Shown here piece after piece: positions 25,981 through 34,355 of a stretch of DNA of 64,000 nucleotides. Below the pieces are notes generated by a model. The model did not search any database. It saw only the letters and a program-made list of their open reading frames with translations, and was not told the origin of the DNA. The stretch is from assembly GCF_900107455.1 (NCBI RefSeq), contig NZ_FNQB01000003.1, positions 1,860,001 through 1,924,000 of the forward strand, in the 5' to 3' direction. Made by a program: the position numbers and the translations under genes. Source of the DNA: Asanoa ishikariensis (GTDB lineage: Bacteria; Actinomycetota; Actinomycetes; Mycobacteriales; Micromonosporaceae). Within the stretch, counting starts at the first letter, position 1. The number at the start of each line of letters is the position of its first letter.

Positions 25981-26922
25981 CTAGTATTCGATCCGCTCGC
26001 GGCGGGTGACCCGCAGCTGCACGGCGGCGAGCAACAGGGTGAAGATGCCGAGTGCGACCGCGATCGCGCAGGCGTACCCGAACTGGCCCTTGTTGAACGC
26101 GGTGAAGTTGATCACCGAGGCGAACACCTCGCTGGCGTGGTCCGGCCCGCCCTGGCTCGGCGTCATGACGTAGACCAGCGCGTACATGTCGAGCGCGATG
26201 AAGCCCAGATAGACCCAGGCCACCGAGACCGAGTCGCGCAGCAGCGGCAGCGTGATGCGGAAGAACGTCTTGACCCGGGTGGCGCCGTCGAGCGTGGCGG
26301 CTTCGAAGATGTCCTTCGGGATGGACTGCATGGCCGCCGAGAACAGCACCATGTAGAAACCGGTGCCGCCCCAGACCGCGATGAGCAACAACCACCAGAG
26401 CACGGTGGGTACGCCGAGGAACGGCGTGGGGTCGGCGACGAACTGCAGCGGCTTCTCGGGGTCGACCAGGCCGATCTTCATCAGGATCCCGTTGAGCAGG
26501 CCCTGCTCGTCGCCTCGGTAGATCGCCTGCCACATGATGGCGATCAGCACCAGCGAGAGCACCTGTGGGAAGAAGAAGACCACCTTGTAGAAGCTTGAGC
26601 CCCAGACGCCCCGGACCCCGGCCCTGCTCCCGCGTCCACCCACGTTGAGGAGGAACGCGAAGAGCAGGGCCAGCGCGATCGTGAAGACCGGCACGGTGAC
26701 CAGGAAGAACACGCTATGCCAGAAGGCTTTGCGGATCAGCTCGTCCTTGACCAGCCGGACGTAGTTGTCCAGCCCGACGAACTCCTGTGTGTCGGAGTAG
26801 CCGCCCCAGTTCGTGAGCGAGTAACCGATGTCCTGGGCGTAGGGCCACAGCACGTAGAACACGTACAGGCCTACAGGCAGGACCAGAAAACTCGCGACGA
26901 AGCGGGCTTTACCGTGCCGCAT
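25981..26922 (-). CDS. ngcF: Carbohydrate ABC transporter permease NgcF-like
   Basis: A 313-residue permease with six hydrophobic segments. The first begins at residue 9, and the EAA loop reads FEAATLDGATRVKTFFRITLP. The ATG at 26922 starts 14 bp after the binding-protein stop. It is the MalF-type partner of the following NgcG-like subunit. A large upstream frame (to 27441) is antisense-free but belongs to the binding-protein region in another phase. The ligand is inferred from the binding protein. Confidence 0.85.
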   Translation of the reverse strand: MRHGKARFVASFLVLPVGLYVFYVLWPYAQDIGYSLTNWGGYSDTQEFVGLDNYVRLVKDELIRKAFWHSVFFLVTVPVFTIALALLFAFLLNVGGRGSRAGVRGVWGSSFYKVVFFFPQVLSLVLIAIMWQAIYRGDEQGLLNGILMKIGLVDPEKPLQFVADPTPFLGVPTVLWWLLLIAVWGGTGFYMVLFSAAMQSIPKDIFEAATLDGATRVKTFFRITLPLLRDSVSVAWVYLGFIALDMYALVYVMTPSQGGPDHASEVFASVINFTAFNKGQFGYACAIAVALGIFTLLLAAVQLRVTRRERIEY

Positions 26923-26936
26923 CTCGACTATCCGTT

Positions 26937-28364
26937 CTAGGCGTCGCGGGTGAACTTCTTGATGGCACTGTCGCCGGCAACCTTGTCGGTGGCCGCCTGG
27001 AGCGTATCGGCGAACTTGGCAGCGGTCATGCGGCCGGCCATGAGCTCGCCGATCGCGTTCTGCTCCGCCTTGTCGATGTCGGCGTACCAGTCGGGGTGCT
27101 TGAAGGAGACCAGCTCGCCGCTGGCCTTCTTCATAACCTCGCCGGCCGAGACCAGCGCCGTCGAGTTGGTGACCTTGTCGCCCGAGCCGGCCCGCGAGGA
27201 GAGCGAGCTCGTCAGTTCGGCGAACTTGCCGGCGCCCTCGACGGAGAACATGGCGCGGAGGAACTCCATGCCAGCCGCCGCGTTGGCCGCCTTCTTCGGA
27301 ACGATCCAGTTCTCGCCGGAGCCGGCGAAGACGGCGCCCTTGGCCTTGTCGGCCGCGCTGACGCCCCAGAAGTTGGCCAGCTTCATCTGGAAGCCCGACG
27401 GGATCGTCTGGCGCATCTCGTTCTCGAGCCACGTGCCGCACGGCAGCAGGGCGGCCTTGCCGTCCAGGAACGCCTGCTGCGACTCGGTGTGGGTCAGCGT
27501 CGCGCTGCCGGGCAGGGTGTAGCCGTCCTTGACCAGCTTCTCGGTCGCCTCGAGGGCGGCCATGACCTCAGGCGTCTTCCAGCAACCCGGCTTGAGGTTG
27601 TCGATGTCGACGACCGCGGACTTGCCGCCGGACTGCCAGATCCAGCTCATGATCGCCCAGCGCATGTAGTACGGGAACTTGCCCGCGAACGCGAACGGCG
27701 CGACGCCGGCCGACTTGATCTTCGGTGCGAGCGTGAAGAACTCGTCGAAGGTCGTCGGAGCCGTCCAGCCGTTCTTGTCGAACAGCGCCTGGTTGTACCA
27801 GACACCGAACACCGTGTACGCGTAGTTGAGGACGAGCACCTTGCCGTCGAACGTGCCGTCGTTGATGGTGCCCGGCAGCAGGGTGTCGCGCACCTTGACG
27901 TTGGGGTCGTCCCAGCTCGGTGCGTCCAGCAGCGGCGTGAGCTCGGTCAGCGCGCCCTCGTTGACCAGCGTGTCGAGCGCCATGATGTCGGCGCCGGCGT
28001 TGTTGATCAGGTCGGCGGGCGTGGTGCTGAACTTCGGCTGCTGCTCGGTCTTGATCTTCAGGGTGGAGCTCAGGTTGACGGTGACGTTCGCGTGCTTCTT
28101 GTTGAAGACGGTCACGTCGAACTTGGCGTACGCGTCGCCGAGGCCGCCGTTGAAGACGACCACGTCGACCTTGCCGGTGTCAGCGACACCGAGCGGGTTG
28201 TCGTTCGTCTTGGCCCCGGTGTCGGCCTTGTCATCCCCCGTGGAACTGCCGGCGCATGCGGAGAGCAGGCCGACGGCGGGGGTGGCGAGCAGACCGGCGG
28301 CCGCCGTACCGCGCAACAGCGAGCGGCGACTGAGGTCCGACGTGCTGTCGGGGAGTTGCGACAT
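26937..28364 (-). CDS. ngcE: N-acetylglucosamine/chitobiose ABC transporter binding protein NgcE-like
   Basis: A 475-residue Tat-type lipoprotein: SRRSLL twin-arginine motif (residues 13-18), hydrophobic stretch, and lipidation Cys in LLSAC. The mature part follows NgcE, with FNGGLGDAYAKFDVTVFNKKH, VLNYAYTVFGVWYNQALF and MEFLRAMFSVEGAGKF. In Streptomyces olivaceoviridis NgcE binds N-acetylglucosamine and diacetylchitobiose; the same ligand class is inferred here. The start at 28364 has GAGGAGA 6 nt upstream. It lies 28 bp downstream of the SIS isomerase gene, in the same operon as an RpiR regulator. Confidence 0.87.
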   Translation of the reverse strand: MSQLPDSTSDLSRRSLLRGTAAAGLLATPAVGLLSACAGSSTGDDKADTGAKTNDNPLGVADTGKVDVVVFNGGLGDAYAKFDVTVFNKKHANVTVNLSSTLKIKTEQQPKFSTTPADLINNAGADIMALDTLVNEGALTELTPLLDAPSWDDPNVKVRDTLLPGTINDGTFDGKVLVLNYAYTVFGVWYNQALFDKNGWTAPTTFDEFFTLAPKIKSAGVAPFAFAGKFPYYMRWAIMSWIWQSGGKSAVVDIDNLKPGCWKTPEVMAALEATEKLVKDGYTLPGSATLTHTESQQAFLDGKAALLPCGTWLENEMRQTIPSGFQMKLANFWGVSAADKAKGAVFAGSGENWIVPKKAANAAAGMEFLRAMFSVEGAGKFAELTSSLSSRAGSGDKVTNSTALVSAGEVMKKASGELVSFKHPDWYADIDKAEQNAIGELMAGRMTAAKFADTLQAATDKVAGDSAIKKFTRDA

Positions 28365-28392
28365 CTTGTCTCCTCGATTCAATCGATCGGGG

Positions 28393-29175
28393 TCATGCGG
28401 TACGCCGGAGACGCCCGGCATACCGCGATTCGAGGGCGTGGTTGTGCGCGTCCCCACCGGGGACGTTGGCGGAGAGGTAGATAGGGGGAACCTCTCCGAG
28501 TTGGTGGAACCGTCGTACGACCTCAGCGGTCAACAACTGCGCCAACAGCGCGGCGGTGACCGACGAGACCGCACAGACCGTGCCGCCGTCGTGCGTCGGC
28601 AGCAGTGCGTCGCCGTACGGCGCGCCGTTGTCCAGCACGACGTCAGCGAGGTCGGACAACCGCCGACCCGACGGGTGGCGCGGTGCCACCCGGGTTGTGT
28701 GCGCCACCGAGGTGACCGCGATCAGCGGGTGACCGCGTTCTTTCACGAGGGACGCCAGTTCGACGACCGAACCGTTGATCCCGGACTGGGAGGCCACCAC
28801 GAACACGTCCTGTGGCTGCGGCCGGGCCAGCTCGTAGATCTGGTGCGCGATGCCGGGGTCACGCTCGAGCTTGGGATCGCCGAGCACGTCGCGGTGTGCG
28901 TCGCCGTGCAGCACCAGGTCGTGGATGTCGAGCCGGTTGGTCGGCACGAGCCCGCCGGCCCGGCCGACCAGGTCCGCGGCGAACGCGGCGGAGTGTCCGG
29001 CGCCGAACGCCTGGAGCACGCCCCCGGCGCGCAGGCTGTCGGCGATCAGGTCCGCGGCGCGCGCCAGGTCGTCGGTCTGCGCGAGCAGACCGTCGAGCAG
29101 CGGGCGCACGGCGTCGGCGTAGTTGCGGGCGGACACGCCCGCCATGGCCGGCAGCGGCGGAGTCGAGGTCGTCAC
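28393..29175 (-). CDS. SIS-domain sugar isomerase family protein
   Basis: A 260-residue phosphosugar-binding protein with one SIS domain: GAGHSAAFAADLVGRAGG (about residues 55-72) and VVASQSGINGSVVELA (about 122-137), the Ser-rich phosphate loops. The C-terminal half contains LSDLADVVLDNGAPYGDA, typical of the group called sugar isomerase domain-containing protein. The GTG start overlaps the regulator's stop by 4 nt. Being in an Ngc-type operon, it may handle phosphorylated amino sugars (isomerase, deaminase or MurQ-like etherase), but the reaction is not certain. Confidence 0.82.
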   Translation of the reverse strand: MTTSTPPLPAMAGVSARNYADAVRPLLDGLLAQTDDLARAADLIADSLRAGGVLQAFGAGHSAAFAADLVGRAGGLVPTNRLDIHDLVLHGDAHRDVLGDPKLERDPGIAHQIYELARPQPQDVFVVASQSGINGSVVELASLVKERGHPLIAVTSVAHTTRVAPRHPSGRRLSDLADVVLDNGAPYGDALLPTHDGGTVCAVSSVTAALLAQLLTAEVVRRFHQLGEVPPIYLSANVPGGDAHNHALESRYAGRLRRTA

Positions 29176-30098
29176 GCCGCCCCCTTGGCCGTCTTGTGTC
29201 CGTCGACCGCCTGCGCGGTGCGCTGGAACGAGGCGTGCGCCCGGTCGTGGGTGCGTTGCGCGACCGCGATGTAGAGCAGGTCGAGCACGACGAGCTGCGG
29301 GTGCCGCGCGGAGAGCGCGTCCGGCCGGAACGTGGTGGCCTGCGCGGCGGTCAACAGGATGATGTCGGCGAGCTCCGCCAGCGGGGAGCGCGGGAAGCTG
29401 GTCAGCGCGATCGTGGTGGCGCCCCGGCTGCCCGCCTCGGCGAGCATCTCGATGGTCTCCCGTGTGGCGCCGCTGTGGCTCACGCCCAGGGCCACGTCGC
29501 CGGTGCGCAGCAGCGCGGCGCTGGCCAGTCCGTTGTGCACGTCGGTCCAGGCCCACGCGGCGACGCCGATGCGGTGGAGGCTGAACTGCATCTCCTCGCC
29601 GACCAGCGCGCTGCCGCTGGCGCCGAAGATGTCGACCCGGGTGGCGGCGGCGATCGCCTCCGCGGCCCGCTCGACCTCGGCCAGGTCGAGCAGCGCAGCG
29701 GTGTCGTGCATGGCCCGGGTGTCGGCGGCCATGATCTGGCCGAGCACCCGGTCGAGCGGGTCGGTCGGCTGGATCTCGCGGCCGATGTCGAACGTCCAGC
29801 CGGCCGAACGGGCCCGGCCGGTCTCGGCGGCGATGCCCAGCCGGAGGTCGGCGTAGCCGTCGAAGCCGAGCGCCCGGCAGAACCGGGTGATCGTCGCTGG
29901 CGAGGTGCCGCTGCGCTCGGCCAGCTCGACGATCGTCGCCCGGGCGGCGCCGGCCGGGTCGGCGAGCACCTGCTCGGCAACCCGCTGCAACGCACCGGTG
30001 AACTCGGGAAGGCCCGCTCGCACCCGGAGCAGGACCCCGTCGGCGGGCGAGGCATCGACAACCGCGGTCGCGGTCGAGTCGGCCTCGCGCTCGATCAT
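29172..30098 (-). CDS. RpiR/MurR family transcriptional regulator
   Basis: A 308-residue regulator. Residues about 25-100 carry the HTH-6 DNA-binding domain (ATIVELAERSGTSPATITRFCRALGFDGYADLRLGI); residues 135-275 are a SIS sensor domain (GASGSALVGEEMQFSLHRIG, GVSHSGATRETIEM). It is the first gene of the operon with SIS isomerase and ngcEFG, so it most likely senses a phospho-amino sugar and controls this operon. The AT-rich leader upstream, unusual in this genome, probably holds its operators. Confidence 0.9.
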   Translation of the reverse strand: MIEREADSTATAVVDASPADGVLLRVRAGLPEFTGALQRVAEQVLADPAGAARATIVELAERSGTSPATITRFCRALGFDGYADLRLGIAAETGRARSAGWTFDIGREIQPTDPLDRVLGQIMAADTRAMHDTAALLDLAEVERAAEAIAAATRVDIFGASGSALVGEEMQFSLHRIGVAAWAWTDVHNGLASAALLRTGDVALGVSHSGATRETIEMLAEAGSRGATTIALTSFPRSPLAELADIILLTAAQATTFRPDALSARHPQLVVLDLLYIAVAQRTHDRAHASFQRTAQAVDGHKTAKGAA

Positions 30099-30210
30099 GG
30101 GTCCCGCCTTTCAAAAAAGAGTGTTAACTGTTAGTGGTAAAAGTTCTTACTGAAGCCCCCTCCGTGTCAAGACTTTGGGTGAAGTTTTCAAACTGTTACT
30201 CGCCGATACG
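30099..30210 (-). promoter_or_regulatory. AT-rich promoter/operator region of the RpiR-ngc operon
   Basis: The 112 bp before the rpiR start contain several AT-rich words that repeat and partly mirror each other: GTTAACTGTTAGTGGTAAAAG, GTAAAAGTTCTTAC (30137-30150, near-palindromic) and TGAAGTTTTCAAAC (30180-30193). Such T/A-rich imperfect palindromes are the usual target of RpiR-type regulators. Promoter boxes cannot be assigned with certainty. Confidence 0.5.
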
Positions 30211-30217
30211 CACGCGA

Positions 30218-30248
30218 AACCCCGCCGGCAGCCTGCACCGGCGGGGTT
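30218..30248 (-). terminator. Intrinsic terminator of the aminotransferase gene
   Basis: 11-bp perfect GC-rich arms (30218-30228 and 30238-30248) with a 9-nt loop, 16 bp after the stop at 30265; a short T-run follows on the minus strand. Confidence 0.8.
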
Positions 30249-30264
30249 CTCGAAGGGGTAACGG

Positions 30265-31569
30265 TTAGGCGGCGGATGTCTCCCGGATCGCGTTGACCAG
30301 GATGTTCAGGGCCTCGCGGGCCTCTTCCTCGGTCAGCGTCAGCGCCGGACCCATCCGGATCACGTTGTTGTAGAGCCCGCCCTTGCCGACGAGCAGGCCG
30401 CCGGCGCGGCAGGCCTCGAAGACCCGTACCGTCGCCGGCACGTCGGGCACCGTCGTTCCCGGCTGGACGAACTCGACGGCCAACATCAGGCCCCGGCCGC
30501 GGATCTCGCCGACGATCGGGTTGTCGCCGATCTGAGCCTGCAGGTCGTCGCGCAGGATCGCGCCCACGCGCGCCGCGTTGCCCTGGAGGTCGTTGTCGAG
30601 CACGTAGTCGACGACGGCGTTGCCGGCCGCCGTCGAGATCGGGTTGCCGCCGAAGGTGGAGAACGAGATCGCCGGCACGTTGTTGACCACGTCGGCCCGG
30701 CCGACCACGCCGGCCAGCGCGAACCCGTTGCCGACGCCCTTGGCGAAGGTGAGCAGGTCAGGCACGACCCCGTGGGCCTGGTAGCCCCAGAAGTGCTCGC
30801 CCGTGCGGCCCCAGCCGGTCTGCACCTCGTCGGAGATGAGCAGGATGCCCGTCTCGTCCAGGACCTTCTTCAGCGCGCCGAACAGCCCGTCGGGGCCGGC
30901 GACGAAACCGCCCACGCCCTGCACCGGCTCGGCGATCAGCGCCGCGACGTCACCCGCGGTCTGGGTCGCGAGCACCTCGCGCAGGTCGTCGACGGCCGCG
31001 TCGACCTGCTCGTCGCTGCCCAGCCGGGACAGCAGGCCGCGCAGCCGGTCACCGGAGTGCAGCCAGCTCACCTGGAGCGGGTTGAGCGAGCTCGACGACC
31101 AGCCGCGGTGGCCGGTGATGCCCATGGCCGCGTACGACCGGCCGTGGTAGCTGTTGCGCACCGCCAGGATCTGGTTGGACCGGCGATGGTTGGTGGCCAT
31201 CAGCAGGGCCGCCTCGTTGGCCTCGGTGCCCGAGTTCGTGAAGAACACCCGGGCGTCCGGAATGCCCGACAGGCGGGCGATCTTCTCGGCCAGCTCGACC
31301 TGCGCGCGGATCAGGTAGAGCGTCGAGGTGTGCGCCACCCCGGTGCGCAACTGCCGCTCCACCGCCTCGGTGATCTCGGGGATGTCGTAGCCGACCATCG
31401 TGGTCAGCACGCCGCCGAAGAAGTCGAGGTAGGTGCGGCCGTCGGAGCAGGTCACATGCCGCCCGGAGCCGGAGACGATCTCCAGCGGCTCGGCGTAGTA
31501 CAGCGGCATCCAGCTCGGCAGCACGGCCTTGTGCCGCGCCAGCAGGTCGTCGGTGCTCGTCATCCTCAC
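30265..31569 (-). CDS. Class III PLP-dependent aminotransferase (AGXT2-like)
   Basis: A 434-residue fold-type I enzyme. Asp247 in LLISDEVQTGWGR contacts the pyridoxal ring nitrogen, and Lys277 in LLTFAKGVGNGFAL forms the internal aldimine. NSGTEANEAAL (112-122) and SYHGRS (140-145) are the phosphate and ring contacts. The sequence is nearest to aspartate aminotransferase family/alanine-glyoxylate aminotransferase 2 types; actual substrates are unknown. The GTG at 31569 or the ATG at 31563 could be the start; neither has a convincing ribosome-binding site. It is followed by a terminator and preceded by murD2. Confidence 0.88.
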   Translation of the reverse strand: MRMTSTDDLLARHKAVLPSWMPLYYAEPLEIVSGSGRHVTCSDGRTYLDFFGGVLTTMVGYDIPEITEAVERQLRTGVAHTSTLYLIRAQVELAEKIARLSGIPDARVFFTNSGTEANEAALLMATNHRRSNQILAVRNSYHGRSYAAMGITGHRGWSSSSLNPLQVSWLHSGDRLRGLLSRLGSDEQVDAAVDDLREVLATQTAGDVAALIAEPVQGVGGFVAGPDGLFGALKKVLDETGILLISDEVQTGWGRTGEHFWGYQAHGVVPDLLTFAKGVGNGFALAGVVGRADVVNNVPAISFSTFGGNPISTAAGNAVVDYVLDNDLQGNAARVGAILRDDLQAQIGDNPIVGEIRGRGLMLAVEFVQPGTTVPDVPATVRVFEACRAGGLLVGKGGLYNNVIRMGPALTLTEEEAREALNILVNAIRETSAA

Positions 31570-31611
31570 GGTCTAGCACACGCGAGGGGCTCGTGGGCCG
31601 TTCGACGGCGG

Positions 31612-32949
31612 TCAGGCCGGGGCGGAATCCTTGATCGCCTCGGCGTACACCTCGCTGCGGTGTTCGTAGTTGCGGAACCGGCCGTAGCTGGGCGCGCCGG
31701 GTGACATCAGCACGACGCCGCCGGGCGGGGTCAGCGCGCGCGCCCGGTGGACCGCCGCGACCAGGTCCTCGACCACCTCGGCGTGTACGTGTTCGAGGCC
31801 CTTGAGCGCGTCGACGATGCGCGGGCCGCTGTCGGGAACGGCCAGCACGGTGATCGCGTCGAGCTTCTCCAGGTGGTCCCGGAGCACGGTGTAGTCGACG
31901 CCCCGGTCGTTGCCGCCGACGATCAGGGTCAACGGCTTGCCGACGTACGCGTCGATCGCGTGTGTCGTCGCGTGCGGGCTGGTCGCGAGGGTGTCGTCGA
32001 CGAACGTGAGGCCGGACGGATCGCTGATCTCGGTCAGCCGGTGCGGCAACGGCTGGAAGCTCGCGGCGGCGGCGCGCAGGTCCTGTGCTCTGGCGACGCA
32101 GTCGATGCCGAGCGCGGTGAGCACACCCAACGCGACGCAGAGGTTGCCGGCGTTGTGCCGGCCGGGCAGGTTGAGCGCGGCCCGCTCGAACAGCGTGGTG
32201 CCGTCGGGTGCTTTGACGTCGTCACCGTCGATGTGGAAGCCGGCCGGGTCGTTGGCCGGGACCGCACCGGGCAGGTCCCGCACGCGCGGCGCGAGGCGCG
32301 GGTCGGCCGCGTTGTAAATGATCGCTTTCGGTCCGTGGGCGACGAGGTTGAGCTTGTCGCGGTAGTACTCCTCCTCGCCGCCGTGCGCGTCGAGGTGCTC
32401 CGGGAACAGCGCGGTGACCGCGGCGACCCGGGGCGAGACGGTCAGGTCGCTGCACTGGTAGCTGGACAGCTCCAGCACGTACTGGTCGGCCTCGCCGGGC
32501 AGGTCGAGCACCGGCACGCCGATGTTGCCGCCGTAGAGGTTGGGCCGGCCGACGGCGGCGAGCAGGTGGCTGACCAGGCTCGACGTGGTGCTCTTGCCCT
32601 TACTGCCCGTGACACCGACGGTGCGGTCGGCGTGGTCGGCCATCCACAGCGCGGTGCCCTGGGTGACCGGGACGCCGGCCTTTCTGAGCTCGACCATCCA
32701 CGGGTGGGTCTGCGAGATGCCCGGCGAGCGGACGACGACGTCGGCCTCGGCGAGCGCTTCGTAACGGTCGGTGAGCGGCGCCGCGGCGGCGAGCTCGCCC
32801 TCCCAGGGCAGACTGAGGAAGTTGCCGCTGTCGTCGACGGCGACCAGGTCGGCCGGGCGGTGCGCGGCGACCGCGACCACGGCGGCCCGGCCCTCGCGCC
32901 CGGTGCCCCACACGGCGACCCGGCGTCCCTGGAGGTCGGCCAGCCTCAT
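31612..32949 (-). CDS. murD2: UDP-N-acetylmuramoyl-L-alanine--L-glutamate ligase (MurD2)
   Basis: A 445-residue Mur ligase: N-terminal Rossmann-like domain (VAVWGTGREGRAAV), ATP loop GVTGSKGKSTTS (112-123), central LELSSYQCSDL and a C-terminal ligase domain ending GAPSYGRFRNYEHR. By itself it looks like MurD, but the divergent neighbour encodes MurL, and this pairing marks MurD2, which in Xanthomonas oryzae adds L-Glu instead of D-Glu to UDP-MurNAc-L-Ala. A ribosome-binding site (GGGAG) precedes the ATG by 8 nt. Whether a classical murD exists elsewhere in the genome cannot be seen. Confidence 0.85.
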   Translation of the reverse strand: MRLADLQGRRVAVWGTGREGRAAVVAVAAHRPADLVAVDDSGNFLSLPWEGELAAAAPLTDRYEALAEADVVVRSPGISQTHPWMVELRKAGVPVTQGTALWMADHADRTVGVTGSKGKSTTSSLVSHLLAAVGRPNLYGGNIGVPVLDLPGEADQYVLELSSYQCSDLTVSPRVAAVTALFPEHLDAHGGEEEYYRDKLNLVAHGPKAIIYNAADPRLAPRVRDLPGAVPANDPAGFHIDGDDVKAPDGTTLFERAALNLPGRHNAGNLCVALGVLTALGIDCVARAQDLRAAAASFQPLPHRLTEISDPSGLTFVDDTLATSPHATTHAIDAYVGKPLTLIVGGNDRGVDYTVLRDHLEKLDAITVLAVPDSGPRIVDALKGLEHVHAEVVEDLVAAVHRARALTPPGGVVLMSPGAPSYGRFRNYEHRSEVYAEAIKDSAPA

Positions 32950-33008
32950 CAGAGTGCTCCCTCGTGGTGTCGAACGGCCCGTCGGCGGGCGCCGAACTAG
33001 TATGGCGT
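32950..33008. promoter_or_regulatory. Overlapping divergent promoters of murD2 and murL
   Basis: A single motif serves both directions. On the plus strand TAGTAT (32998-33003) is a -10 box 5 nt before the murL GTG. On the minus strand the overlapping bases 32999-33004 read CATACT, a -10 box giving a leader of about 40 nt for murD2. The two polymerases would compete for the same bases. Boxes are read by eye. Confidence 0.5.
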
Positions 33009-34355
33009 GTGCCCAACGACCAGCTCGGCCAGATGGCGGTGTTCCGCTTCCCGTCCGCGTCGTTCGACCCTTCCACGGGGGTCGCGACCTTCTCCTACGA
33101 GCTCGACGGGCCGGCCGGGGCGCTGTCGTTCACCGAGACCGTGACGCTTCCGGTGCCTTCCTCGCCACCGTCGCAGGCTCGGCTCGCCGCCGTCCGGCGG
33201 GTGCTCTCACTGCTCCACCTGGTCGCCGGGGTCAGCTACTACAAGGCCGCCGCGCCGCCGCGGATCGAGCTGCCCGCGCCGGTGTCCGACGCGGTGGTCG
33301 AATACGTGACCGCCATCTACACCAAGGGACTCGCCGAGTACGCGTACCGCAACGACCTGCCGCACGTGCTGTCGCTGGTGCCGGTGGTGGCGGGCGTGGC
33401 CGAGCCGGTTCCGGCCGCGCCGGAGCTGACCGAGGGGCGGCCGCTGTCGGCGGTCGGCGGCGGCAAGGACTCGATCGTCTCGCTGGAGACGCTGCGTGGC
33501 GGCGGGCTCGACCCGGTGCCGTTCTCGGTCAACCCCAACCGGATCATCGAGGCGGTCAACGCGGCCTCGGGCGTGCCGGCGCTGGCCGCCCGGCGCACGC
33601 TCGACCCGCTGCTGCTCGAGCTCAACGCCGCCGGTGCCCGCAACGGCCACATCCCGGTCACCGCGATCAACTCATTGATCGCCGTCGCCACCGCCGTGCT
33701 GCACGGGCTCGGGCCGGTGGTGATGTCCAACGAGCGCTCCGCGTCCGACCCCAACCTGATCTGGAACGGTCACGAGGTCAACCACCAGTGGTCGAAGGGC
33801 GTCGAGGCGGAGGGGCTGCTGCGGGCCGCGCTGGCCACACACGCCGGGCTGGTCGACCCCTATTTCTCGCTGCTGCGGACGCTCTCCGAGTTGCACATCG
33901 CCAAGCTGTTCGCGGGCTTCACGGGCTACGACGACGTGGTGACGAGTTGCAACCAGGCGTTCAAGCTGCGTGACGCGACCGCGCGCTGGTGCGGGCACTG
34001 CCCGAAATGCCGCTTCGTCTTCCTGGCCATGGCCCCGTTCATGTCGCCGGAGCGGCTGGCGGCGATCTTCGGCCTGGATCTGTTCGCCGACCCGGCACAG
34101 ATCCCCGGCTACCTGGAGATCCTCGGCATCGACGGGCACAAGCCGTTCGAGTGCGTCGGCGAGGTCGAGGAGTCGCTGGTCGCGCTCGGCCTGGTGGCCC
34201 GCCAGCCGGGCTGGTCCGGGTCGCCGGTGGTGACCGCCCTGGTGGCGGCCGTCCCCTCGGCGGCCTGGGCGGCGGCGTCGGACTCCGAGGTCTTCACCCC
34301 GGGCGGTCCGCACTTCGTGCCGGAGACGTACGCGAAGCTGCTGCCTTCGTCCTAG
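33009..34355 (+). CDS. murL: UDP-MurNAc-L-Ala-L-Glu epimerase (MurL)
   Basis: A 448-residue protein of the PP-loop/HUP-related MurL family. Key segments: HLVAGVSYYKA (70-80), the nucleotide loop AVGGGKDS (148-155), MSNERSASDPNL (239-250) with WNGHEVNHQWSKG, and a cysteine cluster CGHCPKC (328-334). MurL uses ATP to epimerise the terminal L-Glu of UDP-MurNAc-L-Ala-L-Glu to D-Glu, replacing glutamate racemase. The GTG at 33009 is chosen from its -10 box; a GTG at 32964 would overlap the promoter. The divergent murD2 makes the substrate. The stop overlaps the next gene by 4 bp. Confidence 0.87.
   Translation: MPNDQLGQMAVFRFPSASFDPSTGVATFSYELDGPAGALSFTETVTLPVPSSPPSQARLAAVRRVLSLLHLVAGVSYYKAAAPPRIELPAPVSDAVVEYVTAIYTKGLAEYAYRNDLPHVLSLVPVVAGVAEPVPAAPELTEGRPLSAVGGGKDSIVSLETLRGGGLDPVPFSVNPNRIIEAVNAASGVPALAARRTLDPLLLELNAAGARNGHIPVTAINSLIAVATAVLHGLGPVVMSNERSASDPNLIWNGHEVNHQWSKGVEAEGLLRAALATHAGLVDPYFSLLRTLSELHIAKLFAGFTGYDDVVTSCNQAFKLRDATARWCGHCPKCRFVFLAMAPFMSPERLAAIFGLDLFADPAQIPGYLEILGIDGHKPFECVGEVEESLVALGLVARQPGWSGSPVVTALVAAVPSAAWAAASDSEVFTPGGPHFVPETYAKLLPSS

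Noticed and set aside
32996-33001. ACTAGT palindrome as an operator
   Set aside because: Six bases are too few; it results from the overlap of the two -10 boxes.
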